Assembly: GCA_947428835.1 (NCBI GenBank)
Contig: CANENE010000010.1
Span: forward strand, 1-64,000
Reading direction: 5' to 3'
Length of the DNA stretch: 64,000 nt
DNA from: an uncultured bacterium
GTDB lineage: Bacteria; Cyanobacteriota; Vampirovibrionia; Gastranaerophilales; Gastranaerophilaceae
The notes beneath the pieces were generated by a model. That model had not been told where the DNA came from, did no database searches, and worked only from the letters and a program-made list of their open reading frames with translations. Shown here piece after piece: positions 17,170-25,870 of this stretch. Position 1 is the stretch's first letter. Each line of letters begins with the position of its first letter. Made by a program: the position numbers and the translations under genes.

Positions 17170-18153
17170 ATGCAGCAAATAAATCCGACAACAAGCACAT
17201 ACAATAAAACAATTGAACAAAAAGAAGAAAATAAAAAAAGCAAAATCAAAGAAAAAATAGAACAAATCCCAGATAGCAGCAAAAAAATTATTTTAGGATT
17301 GAATATTTTAAGTGTGGCAGCTATTGCAGGTATTGCAATTTATAAGCATAAAAATCCATCGACAGCTCAAAATATGCTGCAAGATTCCATTGATGCAACT
17401 TCGAAAGCAATGCAGCAAACAAATCAGGCTCCCGCAAAAGAAACATCAGAAATAATCAATAATATATCAGATACTACCTCACAATCAAGAATAAAAGTAA
17501 CTGCCGCAGATGTAAGAAAAAAACAAATAGAAAAGAAGGTTTTAAAGCAAGAAGAAAAAGCAAAACAAAGTGCACAAAAAATAACCAAAAATCAAAATAT
17601 CAATAGAGAAAATAATGAAATTTCAAATTTGGTAAATGAAACCATCAAAGATTACAAAATCGCAAAAAATATAAGACAGGGAATAAAAAATTCAAATGAT
17701 ATTTCGCAAATACAAGAAAAAATAGATATCGCAAACAATATGGCAAAACAAGCACAGGAAAATGCCAAAAGCCTCGAAAAATATAAAACCCAAGGAACGC
17801 ACAAGCAAAGACTTTATGCTCAAAGAGCGCACAATAAGGCAATTGCTGCTCAAATTGAAGCCAAAAAGACAAAAGCAAAAGGACTCTTTAGACAAAACAT
17901 TATAAAGCAAGAGCAAAAAAGAAAATCTCAAAATGCTATAGATGTAACCCAAAACCCAAATTATCTAAAAAACATTGAAAAACAGAAACAAAATGCAATA
18001 AAAAGACAATCTAAAAAAGAGGTTGAAAGAATAGAAAAAAAATATTTAGGAAAAAATTCAAAACAGCTGATTGCTATGATAAATTCAGGCAGAATTAAAG
18101 GGCAGGAAGAAGAGGTTATTTTAAATATTCTAAATAAAAGAAAAAAGATATAG
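17170..18153 (+). CDS. Lys/Gln-rich coiled-coil protein with one membrane helix
   Basis: 327 residues starting at the ATG at 17170; GGAG at 17160-17163 fits it, while the upstream TTG (17158) overlaps that ribosome site. One hydrophobic helix at about 42-60 (IILGLNILSVAAIAGIAIY) follows a charged N-terminus. The rest is strongly Lys, Gln, Asn and Ala rich with long helical stretches, probably coiled coil. I know no family for it. Its neighbour is a divergent XRE regulator. Confidence 0.7.
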   Translation: MQQINPTTSTYNKTIEQKEENKKSKIKEKIEQIPDSSKKIILGLNILSVAAIAGIAIYKHKNPSTAQNMLQDSIDATSKAMQQTNQAPAKETSEIINNISDTTSQSRIKVTAADVRKKQIEKKVLKQEEKAKQSAQKITKNQNINRENNEISNLVNETIKDYKIAKNIRQGIKNSNDISQIQEKIDIANNMAKQAQENAKSLEKYKTQGTHKQRLYAQRAHNKAIAAQIEAKKTKAKGLFRQNIIKQEQKRKSQNAIDVTQNPNYLKNIEKQKQNAIKRQSKKEVERIEKKYLGKNSKQLIAMINSGRIKGQEEEVILNILNKRKKI

Positions 18154-18178
18154 AAATTACATAAAACATCAAAATGGG

Positions 18179-18207
18179 TAGCAGGATTTTCTCATCCTGC
18201 TATTTTT
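18179..18207 (+). terminator. Intrinsic terminator after the coiled-coil gene
   Basis: GCAGGAT (18181-18187) pairs with ATCCTGC (18194-18200) and is followed by TATTTTT. It separates the upstream gene from maf, whose ATG is only 23 bp after the hairpin. Confidence 0.75.
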
Positions 18208-18222
18208 ATGTATAATTATTAA

Positions 18223-18789
18223 ATGACACTTATACTTGCAAGTAATTCGCCAAGAAGAAAAGATATTTTAAAACAGGCAGGGTATGATTTTAAAATTATA
18301 CCTTCTAATTATGATGAACATATTTCAAGACTCAATTTTTCGCGCATGCTTGTTGAAAACTGTGCAAAAAATAAAGCGCTTAATATAACAGATAAAGCCC
18401 AAAAAGAAGATATTATAATTTCAGCGGATACTGTTGTTGTTTTAGATAACATTATTCTTGGAAAACCAAAAGACAAAAAAGAAGCTTTTGATATGCTAAA
18501 GTCTTTATCAAATAAAACTCATTTTGTTGCGACTGCAATTTGTCTTATAAAAGATAACAAAATCATTACAGATACTGAAATCACCTATGTTACTTTTAGA
18601 AATCTAAGTGACGACGAAATAAAAAATTATATAGAAAAACAAACACCTCTTGATAAAGCAGGAAGCTACGGCATTCAAGATGACAATTTTGATTTTGTAG
18701 TTTCAATTGATGGCGAGATGGATAATGTAATTGGCTTTCCTCTTAAACTTTTTGAAAAAAGCAAAGAAAAATTTTCACGAGCTTTATAA
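18223..18789 (+). CDS. maf: Maf-family nucleoside triphosphate pyrophosphatase
   Basis: 188 residues. It has the N-terminal ASNSPRRKDIL motif, the NKA motif region (CAKNKALN), SADTVVVLD, GKPKDKKEAFDML and the QTPLDKAGSYGIQD segment, all diagnostic of Maf. These enzymes hydrolyse dTTP/UTP or modified nucleotides to monophosphates, as house-cleaning activity linked to division arrest. Length matches the family. Subclass (YhdE-like or YceF-like) is not certain from sequence alone. Confidence 0.94.
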   Translation: MTLILASNSPRRKDILKQAGYDFKIIPSNYDEHISRLNFSRMLVENCAKNKALNITDKAQKEDIIISADTVVVLDNIILGKPKDKKEAFDMLKSLSNKTHFVATAICLIKDNKIITDTEITYVTFRNLSDDEIKNYIEKQTPLDKAGSYGIQDDNFDFVVSIDGEMDNVIGFPLKLFEKSKEKFSRAL

Positions 18790-18812
18790 GAACACTTAAA
18801 GAGAATTTTTAT

Positions 18813-19262
18813 ATGAAAATAAATCCTATTCATAACTTTGCATACTATAGAAATAATGTCAGATTCGCTTCAAACATACAAGCTCCAACCGCAAAAAACA
18901 CCATAGAAAACCTTATTGGTCTTGGCTATTTAGATAGAGCGATAGAGCTTGGCGCAACAGATGAACAGATAAGAAACATATGCCATCTTCCGACAGAAGA
19001 TCTTTATGCTTCTTATATGACTCAGCAAAAATTCAAAGAAAGACAAGAATGCTTATCAGTATTGACTCAAAAATTAATCAGCGAAGATAAGATAAATAAA
19101 GCTATAAGAGTCTGCTCCGATATAGAAAATGACTACGAAGGACTAAAACTAACCCCTACGGAAGTATTTGCCCTAAGCAAAGATACATTACAAAATTTAA
19201 TCAACTTAAAAACACAAAATCTAAAAAACAGTATAATTGCAATAGGCTCTTATATAAAGTAG
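18813..19262 (+). CDS. Small hypothetical protein with lineage-type N-terminus
   Basis: 149 residues, helical and soluble. The N-terminus, MKINPIHNFAYYRNNVRFAS, has the Asn/Ile/Phe-rich pattern seen at the start of several unrelated unknown proteins here (22094, 22724, 63703 on the minus strand). The remainder contains an LxxAIELGATDEQI helix and no motif I know. It follows maf by 23 bp and may share its transcript. Confidence 0.7.
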   Translation: MKINPIHNFAYYRNNVRFASNIQAPTAKNTIENLIGLGYLDRAIELGATDEQIRNICHLPTEDLYASYMTQQKFKERQECLSVLTQKLISEDKINKAIRVCSDIENDYEGLKLTPTEVFALSKDTLQNLINLKTQNLKNSIIAIGSYIK

Positions 19263-19339
19263 TGTTACATTTTAAGGCAATTCTGGCAAATAATATTTAT
19301 TAGCACTCTTATTTAAATGCGGCAAACTAAAGGTTAGAT

Positions 19340-21064
19340 ATGGGAATTATCAGTAATTATATAGACTATAGAAAGCATAAGCCTGAATATAAAGACTGGA
19401 AAAATGATAGAAATATCAAAGAACAGGCAAAGCTTGACTATATAAAGAACAGTAAAATCGACGAACATCAAAAACAGCAAGATATTAAAAGAGCGCAGGC
19501 TGTTTTAAATGCAGTTGATATTATGGATGAATATTCCCAAACAAGAGCAGAAGATATGGAAGTTGCAGTCCAGGCTGTAGCAAGCACACTATCAACCCCT
19601 ATATCATACATATCGTATGGTGTTGGCGCCTTGATTAGTATGGTAAAACCCCTGAATAACTTTGTTGCAAAAAATATTGAAAAGTTTGCAAAAACAGATG
19701 CAAAAAGTGCATCTTTTTGGGCACATTTTGGAATTACAGGAGCAACAGCACTTATTGTAGCTCTTGCGTATTCTCCTATTATGAGTGCTTGGGGATGCAA
19801 AAAAGAATTGCAGGCATCAAGGATGGGAAGGCTTGAAGCTATGGAAAATGAGCTTGCATCCGTTAAACAATTTGCAATTTTAGATGAAAACCAGCAACAG
19901 AAACTGGATGAAATTGCAAAAGATATCAAAATTGAAGAAAAAGAAGCTAAACATAAAGGAAACGTTGCTAAAGGTTCAAGCCTTAAAAAGACACTCAAGC
20001 TTCTTAGAGATGGCGACCCTGAGTATCAGGTTTATTTAGAAAAAATAGAAAAAATAAATAAAGAAAACCAAGAAAAATTTGATACAGCTAAATTAAGCGA
20101 ACAAGAAATTCTTGAAGCCAAAAAAGACAAGCAATTAATTCAGCATATTGTAGAAAAAATCGATATAGCTTCCCAAGATTACGCTGAAAACGTAGAACTT
20201 GCAACAAGCACAATAAATACTTTGGCACTCGGCTCAGGCGGACTTTTGGGGCTTGGTATGCATAAAATTTTAACATCATTGAATGTTAAAAGAGCAGGAG
20301 TAATTTCATTGATTGCAGGATTTCTGACAATGATTACAGGAAGTGTTTATGCGGCAAAAATTCAAAAACAAAGTTCAAGACTTGCAAGACATAAAGTTAA
20401 AGAAGAGCTTATGAAAAACCCCGAACAGCTTATCTATGTTGATGATGAAAAAATCCAACCCGATAAAAATGCTGCTATCAAATCAGGGGGGAGTAAAGAA
20501 AATTTCTTTAAATTCTTGTTTGGGGTATTAAAAGACAATAAAGAATACAATGAATACCAAAAAATCCACGGACTTGAAAACAAGAAAAAAACAAAAGCCA
20601 AAGAACAGATTGAATTGACCAAAGAGCAGGAAAAAAGAGCACATCAATTACAGCAAAATGTATTTAAAATGTTTAATAAATTGGATGAAAAATCACAAAC
20701 ATATTCTGAATCCTCAGAAGCCATTGGTGAAACTGCGCAAACATATATTGCACTTGCACCTGCAATTTTTATGAGTATTAAAACCGGAAAATTAGGACAA
20801 GAAATTGCAGAAAGCGGAAAAGCAAATCCAAAAACAATCGGAGCAATCTTTTTAGCATTTATTCCATCTTTGTTAGCAAATATCTTAATTACAAAAGACC
20901 AAAAAAATGCTTCAAGGGTTGCAAATATGCTTGCAATTAAAGAAATGGACGATTATAAACATTTTGCCGACTATTCAAATAAAACAAAACAAGAAGATAC
21001 GTCAAATAAAAATACAAATATTCCTGTATCTCCTTTTTTAAGCATGTTTAAAAAACAAGCTTAA
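19340..21064 (+). CDS. Large multi-helix membrane protein with coiled coils, unknown
   Basis: 574 residues. Hydrophobic helices lie near residues 95-112, 128-152, 288-305, 310-335, 460-480 and 510-530. They are separated by long charged coiled-coil stretches (about 155-275, 340-460). No enzyme motif is seen. Its build (paired membrane helices plus lysine-rich helical arms) resembles the 613-residue protein at 27573-29414, though I cannot align them convincingly by eye. AAGG lies 7 bp before the ATG. It converges on the ABC ATPase gene with a 4-bp gap. Confidence 0.7.
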   Translation: MGIISNYIDYRKHKPEYKDWKNDRNIKEQAKLDYIKNSKIDEHQKQQDIKRAQAVLNAVDIMDEYSQTRAEDMEVAVQAVASTLSTPISYISYGVGALISMVKPLNNFVAKNIEKFAKTDAKSASFWAHFGITGATALIVALAYSPIMSAWGCKKELQASRMGRLEAMENELASVKQFAILDENQQQKLDEIAKDIKIEEKEAKHKGNVAKGSSLKKTLKLLRDGDPEYQVYLEKIEKINKENQEKFDTAKLSEQEILEAKKDKQLIQHIVEKIDIASQDYAENVELATSTINTLALGSGGLLGLGMHKILTSLNVKRAGVISLIAGFLTMITGSVYAAKIQKQSSRLARHKVKEELMKNPEQLIYVDDEKIQPDKNAAIKSGGSKENFFKFLFGVLKDNKEYNEYQKIHGLENKKKTKAKEQIELTKEQEKRAHQLQQNVFKMFNKLDEKSQTYSESSEAIGETAQTYIALAPAIFMSIKTGKLGQEIAESGKANPKTIGAIFLAFIPSLLANILITKDQKNASRVANMLAIKEMDDYKHFADYSNKTKQEDTSNKNTNIPVSPFLSMFKKQA

Positions 21065-21068
21065 TTAT

Positions 21069-22010
21069 TTATTTATACAAAAAACAGGCAGTTTTACTTG
21101 AGCAGACTTGTTTTAGCATAGGGGTTTCTATTTTGCATCTATCCATTACACAATTACATCTTGGATGAAACTTGCAGCCTTGTATAATTTCAGTTATCGG
21201 AGAAATCTGTCCTTTTATATTTTCCAGTTTTTTGCCTTTTTCGTTTGGAAGTGCCCCTAAAAGTGCCTTTGTATAAGGATGGAGCGGGTTTTTGAAAAGC
21301 TCTTTGCTTAAAGCTGCCTCTACAACATTTCCCAAATACATAATAGTTGCAGTATCTGTATAATTTGAAACAATCGATAAATCATGGGTGATTAATATTA
21401 TGGTTTTACCTTTATTTTTAAGTTCAACCAAAATATTTAAAATAGAATTAGATACACTCACATCAAGCGCCGTTGTTGGCTCATCTGCTAAAATCAAATC
21501 AGATTCCGCTAAAAGCGCCATTGCAATAATAACCCTTTGCTTCATTCCGCCAGAAAGTTCATGTGGATAGGATTTTAAAACATTATCTATATTTAAAATC
21601 TTCACTTCTTCAAGCGATTTTTTAATTTTTTCTACAGCATCTTGTCTTTTTATTCCTTTTAGCGCTCTTACTTCCAGCATCTGATTTTCAATTGTATATA
21701 GAGGATTTAAAGACATAAAAGGATCCTGCGGAATAAGAAATATGGATTTGCCTAAAATATCCTGTTTTCTTATGTCAACTCCATTATAAAGAATGCTTTC
21801 GTATTCAACACACGCATTTTTTGCAAGCAGATTTAAAATTGTATTAATCAAAACGGATTTACCACATCCGGACTCACCTGCAATGCTATGAATCTTGCCT
21901 TTTTCAAAAGAAAGATTGATATTTTTCAAAGCATAATAATAATTTTCAACACGATTAAGCTCTATTTTAAAAGCAACACTCAGGTTTTTAATTTCTAAAA
22001 TATTTTCCAT
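21069..22010 (-). CDS. Peptide/nickel-type ABC transporter ATP-binding protein (DppD/OppD-like)
   Basis: A 313-residue ATPase of the oligopeptide importer class. Walker A GESGCGKS, Q-loop near LIPQDPFMSLNP, signature LSGGMKQR, Walker B LILADEPTTALD and H-loop ITHD are all intact. The C-terminal oligopeptide domain has LFKNPLHPYTKALLGALP and an HPRC...D-C cysteine pattern (CKFHPRCNCVMDRC) like iron-sulfur-bearing DppD proteins. No permease, binding protein or second ATPase is adjacent, so it must partner with genes elsewhere. Confidence 0.9.
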   Translation of the reverse strand: MENILEIKNLSVAFKIELNRVENYYYALKNINLSFEKGKIHSIAGESGCGKSVLINTILNLLAKNACVEYESILYNGVDIRKQDILGKSIFLIPQDPFMSLNPLYTIENQMLEVRALKGIKRQDAVEKIKKSLEEVKILNIDNVLKSYPHELSGGMKQRVIIAMALLAESDLILADEPTTALDVSVSNSILNILVELKNKGKTIILITHDLSIVSNYTDTATIMYLGNVVEAALSKELFKNPLHPYTKALLGALPNEKGKKLENIKGQISPITEIIQGCKFHPRCNCVMDRCKIETPMLKQVCSSKTACFLYK

Positions 22011-22087
22011 CTTGAAATTGATTATAACATATTAAAGGTAAAATATAATATTCCAATCAGGCAAACAATATTATTTACAAGATTTTA

Positions 22088-22687
22088 ATGAATATGAGAA
22101 TAAATCAAAGCAATCAAATAAATTTTTGTAAACAACTAAAAGCAAGTTGCAAAGTATTGAAATTTAAAATACCTGCTTCTTGCAGCATTTACGAGCTCAC
22201 ACAAGAAGACAGGGATTATTTTGAAACAAAACAAAGAGCAAAAGATTGGAAAAATTCCTGTTATTTAGACTGTATAACTCAGGATTTAGATAAAGACAAT
22301 TTATCTGACAACAAACATATTTTCATCATGGAAGATAGAAAAGGTAATTGTCTTGCATTTGCAAGTACGGAATTTTCAAATTTCCACAAAAGAAAACTGG
22401 ATTTGATGTATTTTGAAGCACTTCCGAATTTCAAAAAGAAATTATACAAATATATAGGTGAAACTTTTATAAATTTTCTATGCGGTTATACTGAAAATGA
22501 AAGCACAAAAATGCTTTCGGTTCCATCTCCCAGAAAAGATGCCTTGCCGTTTTATAACAAGAGCCATTTCAAAGCACATCCTACAATGTTTTGTGATAAT
22601 AACATATCGCTATACGGAAAAAATATGGAAAAACTAATCGCCCAAAATGAAGAACATACAAAAAATAAAATAGATTATGTACTTTAA
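22088..22687 (+). CDS. GNAT-like protein, first of a tandem pair
   Basis: 199 residues. After an N-terminal MRINQSNQINFCKQLKA it resembles a GNAT acetyltransferase in pattern: a HIFIMEDRKGNCLAFAS strand pair, a LDLMYFEALP strand, an ETFINFLC helix where acetyl-CoA would bind, and DALPFYNKSHFK, reminiscent of the closing 'FYEK-GF' element. The canonical Q/R-x-x-G-x-G/A loop is not evident, so activity is uncertain. It is followed by a clear paralog at 22724 sharing GKNMEKLIAQNEEHT. The start could also be the ATG at 22094. Confidence 0.65.
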   Translation: MNMRINQSNQINFCKQLKASCKVLKFKIPASCSIYELTQEDRDYFETKQRAKDWKNSCYLDCITQDLDKDNLSDNKHIFIMEDRKGNCLAFASTEFSNFHKRKLDLMYFEALPNFKKKLYKYIGETFINFLCGYTENESTKMLSVPSPRKDALPFYNKSHFKAHPTMFCDNNISLYGKNMEKLIAQNEEHTKNKIDYVL

Positions 22688-22723
22688 ACTTCTTTTCAAA
22701 ATATTTGTAAGGTTTAAATAATT

Positions 22724-23329
22724 ATGAAAATTAACTTCAGCAATATTAATAACAAAATAAATTTTTGCAAACAGCTAAAAGCAAATTGTATGATTTTAAA
22801 AAATCAAAAAGCAGTTCCATGTCACATATACGAACTCACAGATGAAGATAATGAATATTTTAAAAATAAAAAAAGAATAAAACAATGGAAAAATTCCGAA
22901 CTTTGGGATTCTGTAAAATTTTCTTTTTCCCATAGAGACAATTTTGACTGTGGCAGTATTTACACCTTAGAAGATGAAAAAGAAAACTGCCTTGCTCTTG
23001 CAAGGGCAAGGGAACGGTATGGAGAAAAATATAAAAGACTGGATTTAATTTATCTTGAAACATGTCCAAGTGCAAAAGCAAAAGGATATAAATATACAGG
23101 AGAAACATTTATTAATTTTTTATGCAACCTTTCCAAAAAAGAGGAATTGAATATTCTTGCAGTTCCATTCCAATATGAAGACGCTCTTCCTTTTTACAAC
23201 AAGAGCCATTTCAAAAGCCATCCCCTTCCTAAAAGACCAAAGAACTTATCCTTGGAAGGAAAAAATATGGAAAAACTAATTGCCCAAAATGAAGAACACA
23301 CAGGGCATAAAATAGACTATACCTTCTGA
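22724..23329 (+). CDS. GNAT-like protein, second of a tandem pair
   Basis: 201 residues, clearly paralogous to the preceding gene across its full length (INFCKQLKA, GETFINFLC, DALPFYNKSHFK, GKNMEKLIAQNEEHT are shared). The middle is more divergent and here has ALARARERYGEKYKRLDLIYLE and KAKGYKYTGE, the latter in the position of the GNAT pyrophosphate-binding loop. The pair most likely arose by tandem duplication. Its last 13 bp overlap the convergent gene at 23317. Confidence 0.65.
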   Translation: MKINFSNINNKINFCKQLKANCMILKNQKAVPCHIYELTDEDNEYFKNKKRIKQWKNSELWDSVKFSFSHRDNFDCGSIYTLEDEKENCLALARARERYGEKYKRLDLIYLETCPSAKAKGYKYTGETFINFLCNLSKKEELNILAVPFQYEDALPFYNKSHFKSHPLPKRPKNLSLEGKNMEKLIAQNEEHTGHKIDYTF

Positions 23330-24465
23330 GCTTCTTTTTGTTGTCTTTCTTGAAGCTTTGCTTTATTTTTCTTTCTTCTCATTAAATCAACAAAAGCTTC
23401 AAGCCTTGTTATATAACCTGCGCGACCTGTCTGTTCATCCATAATCAAAGATAAAATCGGAAGATTTGTATCTTCTCTCATTTTCGGGAAAATATTTTGG
23501 CTCATAATTTCAGGCATGCAGGTAAATGGTGAAACATGGATTAAACCATCAACATTTCTTTCTTTTGCATATAATACATCAGAAACACACTCCAGTGCAT
23601 CGCCTCCAATATCTCTCATTAAATACGGTTTTGCAAGCCTGTAAGCTCGCTCTAAGTGAGTTTCGCCTTTTTTAAATATTTTTGGAATAATTGCATCTTT
23701 TAAAAATGATGATATTGTAAGCGAACGTCTAACCTGAACACCCATTGCACCAAGTTCTCTTTCCATATATTGGTTTGAAAATTCATCATTTACAATATAA
23801 ATTTCACCTGTTAAATCAACATGGAGCACATCTTTTTGTTTGTCTATTTTAACACTTGAAATATCCTTCAAACCATCTTTCAAAGCTTTAGATAATTCCT
23901 TATAATTATTTGCATCTTTTACAAGCTTAATTGCTTTGTTAAAAGCACGCTCAGCATCACCCTTGTTGATTTCTCTAGCCCTATAATACGATAAGAAACT
24001 TTGCAGCTCGTCCACCGCAAAAACAGTTCTTACTGCAAGATAGATTGCATATAACATTTTTAAATAATTTTTTGAACCGGTAACTCTATGAAGATAATCC
24101 ACCATGCCTTTAAAGCCATCATATAAATTAAGTTCGATATAATTAGCCTTATAGCCAAGCTCCATCAATACCTGTTCAATATTTCTTCCGTATTCACCAA
24201 GTCTGCAGATGCCGGGAGATGCTATCATAGATACATAATCCACACCGCCAGCAAGCGCTTCTATAAAATTACCTAAAATCAGTTTATAAGGAAGGCAGAT
24301 TGCTTCAGGCGAATTTTTTGTTCCAAGCGAAAGTGTTTTTTTGCTTGTATATGGAGGAATAAAAGCTTCCACTCCCATTGTTTTAAGCGCCATCTGCCAG
24401 GCAACATATATTGTTCCCATATGCGGAAATGATACTTTAATCTTTTTATTTTCATTGCTATTCAT
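23317..24465 (-). CDS. DUF2229 / CoA-activase-related iron-sulfur protein
   Basis: 382 residues from the ATG at 24465. A start at 24555 is possible on paper but would run through the perfect terminator hairpin at 24509-24540. The family is related to the 2-hydroxyacyl-CoA dehydratase activase system. It has VSFPHMGTIY at the start, then AICLPYKL and GICRLGEYG, then SPFTCMPEIM and a closing DEQTGRAGYITRLEAF. The conserved cysteines likely hold a [4Fe-4S] cluster. The usual partner, a BadF/BcrAD-type ATPase, is not adjacent. The substrate is unknown. Confidence 0.85.
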   Translation of the reverse strand: MNSNENKKIKVSFPHMGTIYVAWQMALKTMGVEAFIPPYTSKKTLSLGTKNSPEAICLPYKLILGNFIEALAGGVDYVSMIASPGICRLGEYGRNIEQVLMELGYKANYIELNLYDGFKGMVDYLHRVTGSKNYLKMLYAIYLAVRTVFAVDELQSFLSYYRAREINKGDAERAFNKAIKLVKDANNYKELSKALKDGLKDISSVKIDKQKDVLHVDLTGEIYIVNDEFSNQYMERELGAMGVQVRRSLTISSFLKDAIIPKIFKKGETHLERAYRLAKPYLMRDIGGDALECVSDVLYAKERNVDGLIHVSPFTCMPEIMSQNIFPKMREDTNLPILSLIMDEQTGRAGYITRLEAFVDLMRRKKNKAKLQERQQKEAQKV

Positions 24466-24508
24466 AAGATAATTATATAATAAATATTTTAAAAACAACA
24501 TTAAAGTA

Positions 24509-24540
24509 AAAAGACCGATACTATAAAGTATCGGTCTTTT
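24509..24540 (-). terminator. Strong intrinsic terminator after rplL
   Basis: A perfect 13-bp stem AAAAGACCGATAC (24509-24521) with GTATCGGTCTTTT (24528-24540), loop TATAAA. On the minus strand it ends in a T run, as expected for the end of the rplJ-rplL transcript. It also rules out a start for the downstream gene before it. Confidence 0.9.
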
Positions 24541-24562
24541 GTAGATTTTATTCAAAAATCAA

Positions 24563-24946
24563 CTATTTGATTTCAACAGTTGCGCCTGCTTCTTCCAATT
24601 TAGCTTTCATTTCTTTAGCTTCTTCAGGTTTTACACCTTCTTTAATTGGTTTAGGAGCGCCATCAACTAAATCTTTAGCTTCTTTTAAGCCAAGACCTGT
24701 GATTTCACGAACTAGTTTAAGTACCGGAATTTTGTTAGCGCCGGCAGAAGCCAATACAACTGTAACTTCGCTAGGAGCATCACCAGCTTCGCCAGCTGCA
24801 GCAGCACCAGCTGCAGGAGCAGCAGCAACAGCTACAGGAGCAGCTGCAGATACGCCAAATTTTTCTTCCATAGCTTTAACTAATTCGGCAGCTTCGATTA
24901 ATGTTAATTTTTCAATTGATTCTAAAATTGATTCTACGTTACTCAT
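24563..24946 (-). CDS. rplL: 50S ribosomal protein L7/L12
   Basis: 127 residues, with the N-terminal dimerisation helix ([21 protein letters not shown]), an Ala/Gly hinge (about 33-58), and the C-terminal factor-binding domain with [20 protein letters not shown] and [11 protein letters not shown]. Full length for the family. It forms the ribosomal stalk with L10 and recruits translation GTPases. Confidence 0.98.
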   Translation of the reverse strand: MSNVESILESIEKLTLIEAAELVKAMEEKFGVSAAAPVAVAAAPAAGAAAAGEAGDAPSEVTVVLASAGANKIPVLKLVREITGLGLKEAKDLVDGAPKPIKEGVKPEEAKEMKAKLEEAGATVEIK

Positions 24947-24982
24947 TTTATTATTACCTTTCTTAAATAATTTTACTAACTT

Positions 24983-25504
24983 TTATGCTTGTTTTTGATC
25001 GCGTACTGCAGCAATTGCTCTAACAAGGGCAGACATTACTCCGTTTACAGAGTATACTAAGCCGCTTGCAGGAGAGTTGATTGAACCAAGCATTTTTGCA
25101 ATAAGTTCTTCTCTGCTGGGTATTGATGCAAGTTTTTTAGCTTCATCAGCAGATAAAACTTTACCATCCAAAACAGCGCCAAGGATTTCTCCTTTTTTGT
25201 TTTCTTTAATGAATTTTGTAAGAACTTTAGCAGGTGCAACTTCATCATGGAAGCCAAAAGCAATTGCTGTTGGTCCTTGCATAAGTTCTGCTATTGCTTC
25301 AAAGTTTGTTCCTTTAGAAGCAACTTTACATAAAGTATTTTTTGTAACTGTGAAATCAGCTTGCTGAGCTTGAAGAGCACGTCTTAATTCAGTAATTTCT
25401 TCAACAGACAAACCTCTATATTCAGCTACAACAGCAACTTTAGCTTGCTCGAATTGCTTTTTATAGTATTCTATTTTTTCATTTTTAAATTCTTTTGTTG
25501 CCAT
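24983..25504 (-). CDS. rplJ: 50S ribosomal protein L10
   Basis: 173 residues, matching the family. Landmarks are the N-terminal KIEYYKKQFEQAKVAVVAEYRGLS, TVTKNTLCKVA, GPTAIAFGFHD and the C-terminal L12-binding helix. It is the base of the stalk and, bound with L12, the usual autoregulator of its own leader. It precedes rplL by 36 bp. AAAGGAG lies before the ATG. Confidence 0.98.
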   Translation of the reverse strand: MATKEFKNEKIEYYKKQFEQAKVAVVAEYRGLSVEEITELRRALQAQQADFTVTKNTLCKVASKGTNFEAIAELMQGPTAIAFGFHDEVAPAKVLTKFIKENKKGEILGAVLDGKVLSADEAKKLASIPSREELIAKMLGSINSPASGLVYSVNGVMSALVRAIAAVRDQKQA

Positions 25505-25610
25505 TTTCTAAAATAATTCTCCTTTCTATTGAACTTTGCTAAAACTAAAAAAGTTTTGCAAGTGATGTACCTACAAAACAGTTCAAATAAAAGTATATTA
25601 TCTTTCTTGA

Positions 25611-25664
25611 ACCTGGATTGGAAATTAAGATTTCTTTTAAAAAATCACCAACCGTCTCGGGTAC
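25611..25664 (-). promoter_or_regulatory. L10 leader (autoregulatory RNA element)
   Basis: On the minus strand the leader reads CCCGAGACGGTTGGTGA (+ strand 25646-25662). This fits the CCnAGACnGnnGG core of the L10 leader in other bacteria. GGTTGG (25648-25653) can pair with CCAATC (25616-25621). It lies about 110 bp upstream of rplJ, between its promoter and start codon, as expected for binding by the L10-L12 complex. The match is from memory of the motif, not from a covariance search. Confidence 0.7.
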
Positions 25665-25671
25665 ATATACA

Positions 25672-25699
25672 ATAATAGTTAATCAATATTTTATGTCAA
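25672..25699 (-). promoter_or_regulatory. Promoter of rplJ-rplL
   Basis: On the minus strand, TTGACA (25699-25694) and TATTAT (25677-25672) are 16 bp apart. This puts the start of transcription just upstream of the L10 leader core. Confidence 0.65.
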
Positions 25700-25870
25700 A
25701 TAAATGTTAATATTTTTTAATATTTCATAAATTTTAGGCAATTATTTTTTTGAGCATTCTTTTTTAAATCAACCAATACAGTTGTTAAAAATTTAAACGT
25801 TAATAATTGTTAAGTTGTACTTTATTATGAACGGAAATCATGATAATATGATTGTCCGGTTGGAAAGCTT

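Noticed and set aside
19298-19308. TTAGCACTC, half of a CIRCE element
   Set aside because: The second half (GAGTGCTAA) is absent at the expected 9-bp spacing and the downstream gene is not a chaperone.
24466-24555. N-terminal extension of the DUF2229 protein with a hydrophobic stretch
   Set aside because: It would be translated from inside the rplL terminator hairpin; the hydrophobic stretch is an artefact of AT-rich sequence.
24567-24998. 143-codon + strand frame opposite rplL
   Set aside because: Antisense of the Ala-rich L7/L12; no ribosome site, and the conserved gene is on the other strand.
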